In this document: piece after piece, positions 24,201-35,690 of the stretch
Numbering within the stretch: the first letter of the stretch is position 1
Layout: each line of letters opens with the position of its first letter
Assembly (NCBI GenBank): GCA_015227615.1
Contig: JAALGZ010000002.1
Location: 558,001 to 622,000, forward strand
Origin: Labyrinthula sp. Ha
Lineage: Eukaryota; Sar; Bigyra; Labyrinthulida; Labyrinthulaceae
Reading direction: 5' to 3'
Length of the DNA: 64,000 nucleotides
Translations under genes and position numbers: made by a program
Notes under the pieces: generated by a model
Told to the model about the DNA's origin: nothing
Database searches by the model: none
What the model saw: the letters and a program-made list of their open reading frames with translations, nothing else

Positions 24201-26742
24201 ACCAAGCGCATATTATCAACGAAAAAATCTCCAAGAGCATAGAAATATAATATTAAATTCACTCTTAATCTCTCCCCAAAAGTTCTCCGATATGAATGGG
24301 ATCTATGTGGCTAATCCTTTAGAACATGTTGTTTCCAGTAGCACTAAGAATCGAAAAGGTGTTTTGGAATCTGTGCTTGATGAAGTTGCAATTTGTACGT
24401 CGACATCTCCTAAAATGTTCAAACTAAAAAAGGGCGTCCGCCTCGCATATACTAACTCTCAGTGTTCCTTTTTCGAGGATAGGAAACGTTTGGAGGTGGA
24501 GAGGCGCTTTGTTGAATTATTTAGAGATATTAGAAAATCTAAGAGATTGTCACTGGAGTTCGTGGAAAAGAAGTTGTTTACCTCCATTGTTGACCTTACT
24601 ATTGAACCTTATACTTGGCTTCGAAAAAATTTACTAACCGACTCTCTAGCTCGCAAATGCATTAGCAATGGCTTTCATTATTACGTCAAGGTAAGGCAGG
24701 GGGAAGATGTAGAGTTGAGAACGAAAGGTTACAGGCTTTTTGCTATCAGTGTGCATTGTGTCTTGCTCTGGAGCAGTTTTTGCCGCCTAGATGAACGTAA
24801 CTTCGAGTATGTGGAGTTATTGGACTTCCTCTCTTCCAAGGAAAAGAGCGAGCGATCATCTATTCTTGAACAACTACAAATTTTTGGTGACACCATAGAG
24901 CTTAATTTTGTCAATATATGTATCTTGGTTATCTTAGCGAGATTGAAAAAAATATTTGATGGAAGAGGTACTCCAATTTTAGAGGAATTATACGAAACTT
25001 ATAGTATCTTGTTATCTGAACCCAAGCAGAAAACAAGCCACACTGACACATCTTCAAAGAAAGCAAGGGCGGTTGAAGCACGAGCAAAGGCCTTAGCTAG
25101 GTTGCAGAAGAGACAAGCCTCTTTTATATCTTCAAATGAGGCTCTTAAACCTAAAATTACAAATACAAAGTGTCTTATTTGTCATGCCTCAGAAGACGAT
25201 AATGCCTCAGATCTGGTTTATATGGGTTTTATCTGCAGGTACACTGTATTGGGCTGGTGGATTACTTCGTCTTGGACATCTCTTTGTGGTCATGTCTGTC
25301 ATCGTACTTGTTTAAGTGAATACAAGCGCAATGCTAGGAGCAACAAAGCTCAACGACTGTGCCCTGTGTGCAAAGTCTACTTTAACGAGACAATACCGTG
25401 CCCACAAAAGTGTCTAGCGGATGTTCTTAAATCTACTGCCCTTGAACATCAGGAAACATACGTTTCACAGCCTTTACCAGAAGTACTGAGAAGGCTTAAA
25501 AATTCCAACCCCGAATTAGTAGAAGAATTTCTTAACCCTTTTCATTTTGAATCCGTAACGCACAGCTCTAATATAATCGAGGATGAAACTGGGAGGAAGT
25601 TGCTCTTTGTAAAAAAAGTAAGAGAAAAGTTAGGTACTTTTTTAGGAACTCTATGCATGTTGGAAGAAAAAACACTTGGGATGGATGAATATCATCCTTC
25701 AGTCACGGAGCTTCGCAACTTATACTTAATATACAGGAGCTTGTTAGACCTTAGCTGGGGTGGCTCAGGCAATGCGCCGGAGTGGTTGAGAAACGAAGTT
25801 ACCAGTTGCCTTGCTTTCATTAGTGGTGTGAACTTTGAGCAGGTAAAAGGTAGTTTGTTTTTTCTTCAAAGTGAGCACTTGACTAGCGAGTTACTCGCGC
25901 TTGTAGTTATGACATTCAGATTTAATGTTGTTGCAAATTTTGGACTTATAAGCTGTGTTTATAGAGCTTGCATGTTTAGACTTACTGCTGGTTCTGAGCC
26001 CCTTCTGCTGCAATCAGTAAAAAGGCTATTGAATTATCTAACAGTATTGTCTCTATTACAATCCTGGGTACTGGAAGATTTTTCGTTTGATTCACCAAGC
26101 AAAATGATGTCTACTAACGTAGAGTTATTTGGAATGCGAACCTTTGGCAAGAACCATACGTCTAAGGTCTTATTTGAGGTGTGTGACAAATTGTCTGTTT
26201 CAATAAAATTTCATCAAAATATGATAAATTGTTACTCACGAGTTGGGCATAGAGCGTTGCATAAACGGAAAACCTTAGTACGGTTAGAAAGCTCCTATAC
26301 CAAGCTGTACAATAACATCATGTCCAGAAAATGTAAGAAATGCTTGAAGCCAAAACATGATGTCGCACTTTGCCTTATCTGCGGAAAAGAGCTAAATTTG
26401 GGCCGCTATGGTTCACCAGAGAACTGCAGGACTGAGTATCAAACAAATTTCATTCCCGAACTGGATACCATAGAAAATCATGTGGTCATGGAGCACAAGA
26501 ATCTTGAAACCGGTATTTTCTTTAGTGTTCATCACGTTGAAACTTTATTTGTTTATGAAACAAGAATGGTGAAATTTAAAAGTGTTTATACTGATGTCAA
26601 CGGAGAGTATCATCCGGTTTCAAGTAGAAGTCGCTCTCTTCCACTTGTTTTTAACGAAGAAGTACTGCTAGAAATAGAAACGATGTACGCTGAATGTAAA
26701 ATACCCCAATACATAATGCAGAAGACTTATGCTAACCATTAA
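21263..26742 (+). CDS. UBR1: UBR1/UBR2-type E3 ubiquitin ligase (N-recognin)
   Basis: Exon 1 is 21263-21340 (MARGSFWADE...); a 29-nt phase-0 intron (21341-21369) separates it from exon 2, 21370-26742. Without exon 1 the frame has no ATG near its start. The product has 1816 residues, close to the usual UBR1 size. A UBR box (about 190-265) carries the zinc-binding pattern CKQCQRDPTCVLCEPCF, then H, then CCDCGD and CNRH; it would bind basic N-terminal residues of N-degron substrates. A RING-H2 domain (about 1293-1360) has CLIC ... CGHVCHRTC ... CPVC. A C-terminal cysteine region (CKKCLKP ... CLICGKELNLG, about 1690) matches the autoinhibitory UBR tail. It acts in the cytosol with a RAD6-type E2 to mark N-degron proteins for the proteasome. 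It converges with the next gene (149 bp between stops). UBR1 versus UBR2 cannot be separated. Confidence 0.93.
21341..21369 (+). other. 29-nt intron in the UBR1-like gene
   Basis: GTACAT donor, pyrimidine-rich CTTTACCTTTAG acceptor, phase 0. It contains the in-frame stop that would otherwise cut exon 2 from its only upstream ATG. Confidence 0.85.
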
Positions 26743-26891
26743 CCACAAGTTCTTGATAACTCTTCATATTGAAGGGCAATGTATGAAGCAAATAACTCGC
26801 AATAAAATAAGTTACAATTTGACTAGTATCCATAAACACAAGGGTGATGTCTATAGAGCCAAGAACATAGTTTCTAAATTTCGGCATCCAA

Positions 26892-28505
26892 TTAGTTCAG
26901 GTAAAGTGTGGTTAAAGTATATACTAGGTCACTCACAAGTTCTGGTAATTCGAGATCTAGCATCAAGTCTTTGTCTCTCCATCTAAGCTCAAGTATTCCG
27001 TTCAATCGTGTCTCTTTTTGCTGTAGACTCACCCCACTCATGTTCTGTTTTCCTCCGAATAGCACAGCGCCGTTGAGTATATTGCTTCTTTCTGGGTTTA
27101 ATGACAACTTGAATGCTGTTCCCACACTCAACACCTGCTTTAAGTCATAAAAAGGAGTGTTGCGTCTAACAGTCTCACCTTTTATTTTCATCAAGTACAA
27201 TCTATGAATATTCTTGCCTTGTTGTATTGCAAATTTGACAAATCTTTCCTTCTTGGTGATTCTCACTCCTTTGCTACTGCTTTTTGTATATAAAACATTA
27301 CAGGCAAAACCATTTTTTAGCAGGTGAATATTTCGGAGTAATAGGTCGTATTTTGATTTTAAGTGCTTGTTCTTTAATACTAGGAATGCTTCTGCATAGA
27401 GTTTGTTTATTTGAATATTCTTATTTCCTGTTCCAACAAAAGCTTCAAATGATCTCAGTAAGTTTTCTTCTGAAACAGTTTCGGATGATAATCTAAGCAG
27501 TTTGTAAAAATTCTCTCTTACCAGATGACTCTTATAATAGGTCAATTTCGACAACGGCACTTGATTCACATCGAAGCCAATCCCTTGAAATTCGAAGTTA
27601 CTATATTGAACACAAAAGTTTTCTAAATCATTGAGCGATACATGCTTTGATTCCTCTTTAGATTTACTTGAGAGCACAGATAACTGAGAATTTTCTGATT
27701 CTGTGTCTGAAAATCTAACCTTTTTCTTTACCTTCTCAGTTTCAACTTGAACAATTAAATTTTCTCCGAGTACATTCTCAAACTCAGTTTTTTCCTGTTC
27801 TTCCACATTCTCCGTAGTTTCAATGTTCTCAGATACAATTTTCTCTTCCACTGCTAATCTATCCCTCTTAAATTGACTGAGTTCAAATTGAGAGTTCTCA
27901 AACTGATCAAGCGCTTCATTCAGTCTATTATGCAGCTTAGCAACCTCTTCACTTAAATACTCCACAGTTTTATCTTTCTCTTCAATTGCACTTTTTAAAT
28001 CCTGTACCTCATTTTTCAAGCTTTTATTGTCTTTCTCAAGATTCTTCAGCTGTTTTATTTCATTCTTCAAAGCAGAAATCTTATCTTCTTGATTTAAATG
28101 AAGTGCTTTCATTTCCTCATTATTTGAGCTCTGCCTTTTAAGTCTATTTCCAAGCGATTGTTTTGAGGCTTGTAGCTCCTTAATCCTACTCTGGAGAGAT
28201 GCGATGCTATCAAGTGCCAGCTTTGATTTAGATTGTTCAAACACAAGTTCGTCGCTTAGTGAGTTGTACAGTTCATCCATTGATTTTTGACTAGCTTCTA
28301 TACTTTGTAGTTCTGCTCCTTTAGATAATAAATTCGCTTCAAGTTCACGATTTTTTGCACGAAGCCTAACAAGTTCCATAGTCAAGTCCGAGTCTAAATT
28401 CAGTTTCTTTGCAATCTGCAGAGCTTGACCAACTAAACCTGACTATGAAATAAAAGATGAGAATGAAATTACTTTTTCAAGATTTATTGAGTTATCACTA
28501 ATCAT
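26892..28505 (-). CDS. Long coiled-coil protein with RVxF-like motif and C-terminal globular domain
   Basis: Exon 1 (28505-28473, MISDNSINLEK) and exon 2 (28442-26892) are joined across a 30-nt intron; the product has 527 residues. Residues about 30-205 form a continuous heptad-rich coiled coil (for example IKQLKNLEKDNKSLKNEVQD). A Glu-rich linker leads to KKKVRFSDTES (about 250-260), which fits the RVxF docking motif for protein phosphatase 1. The last 200 residues are globular, with alternating beta-like and charged stretches ending in ELRWRDKDLMLDLELPELVS. They may be a PH-like fold, but this is a guess from pattern only. The layout suggests a cytoskeletal, centrosomal or membrane-tether scaffold that recruits a phosphatase. 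I do not recognise a named family. The stop lies 149 bp from the convergent UBR1-like stop. Confidence 0.8.
28443..28472 (-). other. 30-nt intron in the coiled-coil gene
   Basis: GTAATT donor and TTTTATTTCATAG acceptor, phase 0. Its removal gives the coiled-coil frame an ATG start after eleven codons. Confidence 0.8.
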
Positions 28506-28620
28506 ATTTATATTATTTACTGTTTGGAATAAGATAATTTAAGGTATTCACGCCTTGTTGACTTTTTAACATAGAATATTGGAATTGTTTTTCAGAAAAA
28601 ATCTTTCTTGGGCGAACTTA

Positions 28621-28632
28621 ATTTTGGGCAAT
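28621..28632 (-). promoter_or_regulatory. ATTGCCCAAAAT promoter motif of the coiled-coil gene
   Basis: An exact copy of the 12-mer, read on the minus strand as the gene is, 115 nt before the ATG. A second weaker version (TTCGCCCAAGA) follows just downstream in gene orientation. Confidence 0.55.
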
Positions 28633-31600
28633 TATTATTTATTCGTTTATCATAATTCTTTGATATTGAATTGATTTTCTTGATAAACTTTATCTGGATT
28701 CAGTAATATGCATGAAATTTGGTAAAAGCTCTCAATAATTTTTTATTCTGATTATCAATAAAAGAATTGGGATTTTGTTTCTTATGAAATGTTTCTGAAT
28801 TTATTCTAATTATCAACTGATTGTCAATAGTCAACCAAAATGGTTCAGGAATTGTTAGAATTAATCAATAAGGAGAATATATGCAAAATCTTTATTCGTA
28901 AATTATCAGCTAATCTAATTTGATCTCTATTCCATAATGCAAGAGCACGTAAATTTCAATTTATATTTTGCCTTTTTGTTAAAGTATTTTTTTAGTTTAT
29001 TTCAAAAGCATAAAGCTAGTTTTTTTGAGAAAACTGTTGCCAAGATGGCTAGTTTACAATTAAGATGTATAAATGATGGAAGCAACAGGATCTGAATTTA
29101 CCAATGACAAGTTAATCGTATTGTTCAATAAGGTTAGAAAAAATGCAAGCCTTTACTAAGAATAACATGTAGATCAAACTTTTTTCTTTGCTTTTAAAAA
29201 ATTGATTATTAAACTTAACAATGAAATTTCATCCATTTAATCGTATTGTACTAGCTTTACAATGTCTGAAATCCATTTTCATAGATTGCCTTGATAATCT
29301 AGAGCCAGTTCTTAACATTAATCCTTATAAAATGCTAATTAGACACCTACAATTGAGTATCGAACTCCAAAAATAGACGGTCAAAGTAATTATATCAATT
29401 TCCTGTGTAATGAAATGAAGAATGTAGAATCATGGTAATTTTGAACCATTTAGAGCATATGACAGGTAATCTTAAATTAAGTTGCACATATTAAAATGCT
29501 GAACATAAAGCTCTATTTGTTAAATTCATAACCAGGGAAGATTTTAATCATAAATCAAGTTTGTAATTATGACATCTGACAAAAGATCATTGTTTATTTC
29601 CTTGAAAACAGTAATCTAATTACTCGGAACCAGATTTTTTGAACTTCATTCGAAACATGAAATCCATAAACCCATTTTGAGTCCTTGTTTATCTATTCTA
29701 AAAGATGCAGCATTTTTCATTTAACTTTTAGTAACTATAAGTTTAAGAAATAACTAATCACAGAAATAGTTTGTACATCTTGTTAATATATTCAACGACT
29801 TTAAAGGAATTTACAAGACTGGATAAGATAATGTTAGGAAAGTTATTCTAGAGTTACAGCTAGAATACCTACTTTCGACCCAACTAGCTATAGGTTTTTC
29901 TCGCAAGCCTATGTTCAAAAGCATCGCGAGCTATATTCATAAGCAGGTGCGCGAAGTATATGAAATTCTCTATTACAGTGCATGGAATAGACTGCATCAA
30001 AACTATTCCCTATGAACTCAGGAGTAAACTCATAATCTGTTATTCCACACAGGATCAACGTACAGGAAAGTATTGGCTTGTTCGCGAGAACAGTGTTAAG
30101 GCTGAGGATAGTTTAGCTATATCTATCTACAAAGTCTTCTCTTAGCTGTTGAATGCAATCTTTCTTTCAATTATTCGAATTCTATCTGTTACCTCATTTT
30201 GATCAAAGCTACAATGGGATATGAATCCCCCAATTTTCGAGTCTTTAACTTCTAACTTTTTCTCAATGTATTAGGCTATTGCTTCCCATCATTGTTACAT
30301 CATTTTCTCTCCTGATGACTACTTTTCTGCTGTTCTTCCTCCAGTGTGGATATGGAGTAGAATTTTTCAATATCTAGGCTGGAAAATACATCTTAGGATC
30401 TGTTTTTTAAATACAATAACAAAATTATTGGTCAATTACATGCCCTTATATCCGAACTATTGATTCTCAGTGACGTAATTGAGTCCAAGAGAAATAAATG
30501 CTGTTGTTTGCTGTTTGTTTTGAGCATGAAGGGCCTAACCTAAGCCATTAGAATTTGCAATCATTTATATGAGATGTTGAAGCTATGGTTTTTCTTTGTT
30601 TTGTTCACAAGTATCTGAAAACGGTCAGCAAGTTTTGAATTGCAAAATTTGTATGAATTGTGCTTGTTTCTTTAAATTTTACTTCAATAATACAAGAAAC
30701 CAGAACTGTGCATCTATATGATACTCGTTTCTATCAGTTTCCGTTCCAACCCACTAAAAAAATATCAAAATAGTTTTATCAAAATACTTGACCTTGGCAC
30801 TTCAGATTAAGAAGTTCATAACCAGATGTATCACATTGTAATCAGTGATATAGAGTTAACATCTTCAATTCAAAACTAATATCTCTATCTAAGTATGCAA
30901 GCTGAATCAACTTTCGTCTTTTTTTTGTGTAATGTTTTTTTTATTCCAATTTACATATTTTTAGGTTTTTTTGGGTACCTGATGAAAATAGGTTGTAAAA
31001 CTTTCAGGAGCTATTCAAACTTTCACTAAAAACTTGTATAGTATCCAGGTTTCCCCCCACAATGACCTAGTGGTATACCCACTTTCTTTAACTTAACTAA
31101 TGAACAACGGGTTTTACAATATTTTTACACTAGTCATAATTAATTGAGTGAACTAATTGAAGCATTCATACTCCAGAAGTCATGATTATTTTTAATTAAT
31201 TGAGAAGCGGTATTGTTCGTTTTTTAATCTAAGGGTACTATATATTATTGTTTTGTCTACTTAAGAGGCCTCTCTCTTATATTCTTTCCTTGGGTAATGG
31301 AAAAACTACGTTTTTTGCTTATTTGTACAGGGTTTACAAGACGGGTGCGATTCTACGAGTTCAAAAGCATATATAACTTGTAGTAACCAACAAAACGATT
31401 ATGAACTAGTCATACCTTAATGGAATTTCCATGCAATGTCCAATTATAAGATATTTTGTTTATTACCTCCAACTTTAACTATAACAAGCTTGGTCCATAA
31501 CTTAACCAACGCAGTTACTGTAAGATAAGGAGAAACATTTTAAAACTACAGAATTATCGTTTCCTACTTATTAAATACTAAATATTCCGTGCCGCAACTC

Positions 31601-34201
31601 TCTATATATTCAGAAATAGTAGCTAGGCTGCAATATGCCTGACTAGCTCTAACTCGGAAAACCTTAAAGAAACGAAAGCAAAAGGAGTATTATCCTAAGT
31701 ATTATGACAGCCTAATACCATGATGTTTAATTTCACTTATTCGTGTCATTGCAACTAAAGTTAGTTGATAGGAGCAATTTATTACGACAAGGTAGAATCG
31801 AAGAGAGAAATTTAGAGTTAAACCCTAGAATTTTGGATGAAGGTATTGCTTTGAACTAATTTCTCATGGAATATTTTATGATTGATGCAGATTACTCCAA
31901 TTATATTGAACTGTTACAACACAGTTCAATATAGTAAACTCAAAAATCTTGTGACTGTACAGGACATCTTGTGACTATAGTTTTCTTGTAAATTTGGTTT
32001 TTTGTTTCTAGCATAACCCCGCTCCGCCGTCAGAAATTATTAATAAGAAATACCTTAATTTTGTAAGGAATGGGCATGCTGCCTCTTACTTTGATTCTAC
32101 CAACTTTTTCTGTCAAAATAATTTATTTTTCTCCAATTCTTCATTGATTTTCTAATCTTCTCTTTCAATATTTTGGATGTAAGGACAATGTCCAAATTAT
32201 TTACAAATATTATTCCAATATTGTAAATGCATTTCCGATGAACTGCATTTCTTTGTGTAATGTCGATTTAGTGTTGAGTGTCTTAACTTCTCCATATGGA
32301 TGCACTCTTATTTAAAACTTATACTCTATCTCGTGAGTGTACTCTTAATGTAGATTTTCTTTAATTAAGTACACATTGCGGATCAATATCAAAAAAATAC
32401 ACAGCTGAAAGCATTAACCTACATTGGAAGTAAATATTTCATTTTTTATTTTTACCCTATTGTAGAAGTCCCTCATAAAGGGCATTGCCAAGAAGAAGCT
32501 CTACCAAATGTTATTTATTTTTATTTTTTTTGTATACACCAGTTACTATGATTTCTTGCATTAGAAATCTTTATGCTTGAAGTCAATTATGTTTTTCTTG
32601 GTTTTTAAAACTTTCTGTCCTTTAAACCCTTGAGATTTCTTATTTTGCCTGTGAGTCACAGATTTATTTTAGTTCAAAATCTAAGAAAATAAGGCTTCAG
32701 GTACGAAAATGATGTTTCTTATTCTTTTTCTGCTAGCAATGAATACTCAATTTCCAAAAGTCACAAAATTCTGAGTAATATAGAGGAAGGTTTTCATGCG
32801 AGCTGTCTGCCGTGGAGCTCCCCATAATTTTTTCTCTTGGGATATGGCTTTGCTATTTCAAAATTAAACTTAACATACAATACTGCTAGATATCTAGTTT
32901 CTCATCTTACAGGCGCTATTTTTTCTTTGTTTGAAAGGTTTTCCCATAAATAATCTCTGAGATAATAATAGATATGACCAACATTACTGGAATAGTTGGG
33001 ATTTCGAGATAAAGATTAGTCACAAGTCAAGTGAGGTTTTTGCACTATCCCTGAATATTGAAATCATATCGAGAATGATCTTTAGCCAGAAACGTTGCTA
33101 CAACTTTAACTTTGGATGACGGCATTAAGAAACACCTACTTAATACTAGACTAGCCTTGAGCCTAAATCTATTCTGTTGAAAGTTGTTCATGTCGAATAT
33201 ATGATGCTTCAAATCGTGGAACTCCAAGGTATCTTGCAGCATTTATGGGTCTTTTCTTGTAACAATATAGCGCGTATTCCTCTCAACCGTCACTAGTAGA
33301 GCATCCCGTAGAGAAACAACTCCTGATACTAGTCTTGCATCTCCAGCGAATCGAAAAAATTGAGATTTGAAGTTATTATCTCCAGTTTGACATGTTATGG
33401 CAGCTATAAGCTCATTTAGACATTAGAATAATGAAATATTCCTGGCAATGTCAAATTTTGCGTTTGTCTGTTCTGCATCAACGTTCCGCTCTTTAATTTC
33501 ATGTAACTCGTTTGTGCCAAGCATGAGATGTTAAATAACGAAGCCCTTAGAGTGCTTCAACAAACATCCCTAAACTTCAAAACCTATGGAATAAATGGAA
33601 GACTAATAATTTATATCTTTTAAAACGTAAAGTGTTTTTATCGAAGCAGATGCTTAAGGAGAAACAAAATTTTCTAAGAGTACAAAGAGCTCTCTATTAT
33701 TAATCCCACCTAGTTTTAACAGACTTTGCATAAAGATATTTTTAATTATTCCTCAATCGCTTTCTAGCTCCAAATATTACTTCATTTCCGTAAGGTTTTT
33801 CCATTAGATTTCTGTTCAACTAATAGTTAGACCAACAAACAACAGATAGAGGAACAGACCCTCATCATCTCTGAGTACACTAAGAAGTTTTTACTAATGA
33901 AATAGTTTTCATCATCCTTATTCTCATCAGACTTTGCCAAAATAAAGCTTATCCGCTATTGCAACTATGTTCACCTTTTTACTTTATCATTTTTCCTAGG
34001 CAAATGGAGACTTTGCAAATACTCCAGATTTATTCCCAGTTTTAAGTTGAACACGTCATTAAGAACACAAATAAATATCGCTTAAGGGCTTAATACATGA
34101 TAAATACCAAACAATATATTCTTTTGTTAAAAGCATCATATTCAACGTGACAAACAACCTTCAAAAATTTCATAAATAAAATACTCCAAAACTTACAACT
34201 T
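28633..34201. other. 5.6-kb AT-rich stretch without a supported gene
   Basis: No frame above 65 codons and no recognisable motif. Short T-rich runs are common. A frame at 33242-33045 (minus, 65 codons) has no supporting features. I see no repeats longer than simple runs. Confidence 0.55.
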
Positions 34202-35350
34202 TCACTCTTTAAAATCTCCTCGTTTGTGAAACGTCCAAGCGGCCTTTGCTATGTTCACCGTCTCTGCTATTCGATTTAGTGCATTACTAGTAGTATTGAT
34301 CGTGCACATTATTCTATTCTCATGTTCTCTACTTTTTTGAAAACTTAAATTTGTAACATTTTCATGCTCCTGAAAAAAACAGTTTCCAACAGGATCATAC
34401 TGGACAGCAGTAGTTGTAATAGAGGCGAAGTCGTCATTTCGTACCAGCACGTTAATAACCAGGCGCTCAAGATTCGTTCCTATCAGCTTTTGTTTGCTAA
34501 CGTGAATTGCTTGGTATTTATAATCATCTCCCTTGCTGTTGGAGCTTAATCTAATCGGAATTTGATCCGAAGTTAAGTTAACGAAGTTTCTTTCTGTATC
34601 GAAGTATTTGCTGAAATTATTTTCATACGCATCATACTTAAACAAATACCAAAAGATATTTGAAAGCTCTAGTAAATCAATATCGTCAAAAAATGAATTC
34701 ATCTGTAAAAATACTTTAAGTGATTCATCGACGCAAAGAGTTTTAACCTTAAATTTGAGAATTTTATTCTTGTGCGATTCAATCTCTTGGTTAATCTTTC
34801 TTCTGTATCGTGTTCGATTTTTCGCGCATTTTACTTTTCTGGTTCTTAAAAGGATTTTACCATGTTTTGTAACAACTACATTTGAGAACAAGTTCACAGC
34901 ATCCGACACTGATTGAGAGATAACTTGAAAGAAATCTACAGCGTTGTATCGCGGAAACATCAGCTGAAGTTTTGCAACACTTAAAAGCGTATATTTTTCT
35001 ATTCTAGCTCGTTCAACTCGTTTTCTGAGCATTTCATTTTGTTTTAGCAAAAAGAACTCATCCCAATGCTTTGCATAAGAGTCCATGAATTCTCTAGTTT
35101 TTTCTTCACTGTTGATGAGAACGGCTTCTTGCAATTTCAGATCCTCTATATCTTGCGAAATAGATAAATGTAGATTTTTTTGCTCCTCCTCCTCTTCACG
35201 CAATTTCTTTCTATGTTTCCTCAGCGCTCGAGCCATATACTCTCTCCTTTCCTCACTGCTCCAATACTTTCTTGGTTTAAAATCTGCCTGTAAAAGTCCA
35301 ACCTCGTCGTTACACAAGAACACTGTGAGCTGATCGCCATACTCGCTCAT
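34202..35350 (-). CDS. bZIP-like protein, paralogue 1 (Met at the invariant Asn position)
   Basis: Intronless, 382 residues, ATG start. Residues about 34-60 (ERREYMARALRKHRKKLREE) align with a bZIP basic region, but Met39 stands where bZIP proteins carry the invariant DNA-contacting Asn; the pattern is M-x2-A-L-x2-H-R. A coiled-coil region follows, then a block shared by all three paralogues: HWDEFFLLKQNEMLRKRVER, then a tyrosine and LAKxQLxxPxY-like sequence. A conserved domain of about 250 residues ends in a shared tail (N-R-I-x-E ... KAAWTFHKRGDF). By family knowledge a basic region plus zipper binds DNA as a dimer in the nucleus; whether this one still binds is open. The C-terminal domain is not one I can name. 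The gene stands alone between two gene-poor stretches. Confidence 0.75.
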   Translation of the reverse strand: MSEYGDQLTVFLCNDEVGLLQADFKPRKYWSSEERREYMARALRKHRKKLREEEEEQKNLHLSISQDIEDLKLQEAVLINSEEKTREFMDSYAKHWDEFFLLKQNEMLRKRVERARIEKYTLLSVAKLQLMFPRYNAVDFFQVISQSVSDAVNLFSNVVVTKHGKILLRTRKVKCAKNRTRYRRKINQEIESHKNKILKFKVKTLCVDESLKVFLQMNSFFDDIDLLELSNIFWYLFKYDAYENNFSKYFDTERNFVNLTSDQIPIRLSSNSKGDDYKYQAIHVSKQKLIGTNLERLVINVLVRNDDFASITTTAVQYDPVGNCFFQEHENVTNLSFQKSREHENRIMCTINTTSNALNRIAETVNIAKAAWTFHKRGDFKE

Positions 35351-35542
35351 TTCACTTATTTTTTGTTTATTAATGACTGAAGTGTAAAGTTCCGTCGAGT
35401 TATGAATGTTTCAGAAATTTGACTCCGGTAACCAATGTCCTGCAGTAAATTTCGTTGTGTTCAGATGTTTTCTTCTTTTTTTAACGGCTGTATCTTGTGA
35501 ATTATCTCCCAGGGAATTCCAGTAACTTCCCACAGCGAAGCC

Positions 35543-35690
35543 GCGGCTCGCAGGTATTACCAATATGTAAATAGGAAAAGTAGCTGCGGCTAGTTGCGGC
35601 TGCAGTTTTCTGCTGCCCGGAGGGACTTTGGATGGAATACATTCTTTGAGAAACGAGACGAGAGAATTTCGGGCTCTATTTTTGTCCCGA
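35543..35690. promoter_or_regulatory. GC-rich block upstream of bZIP-like paralogue 1
   Basis: About 190-340 bp before the start codon the base composition rises sharply. GCGGCT occurs three times (35543, 35586, 35596), followed by CGAGA-type sites (ACGAGACGAGAG and CCCGAGAGG). The local contrast with AT-rich surroundings suggests a promoter or enhancer element; nothing in the sequence proves it. Confidence 0.35.
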
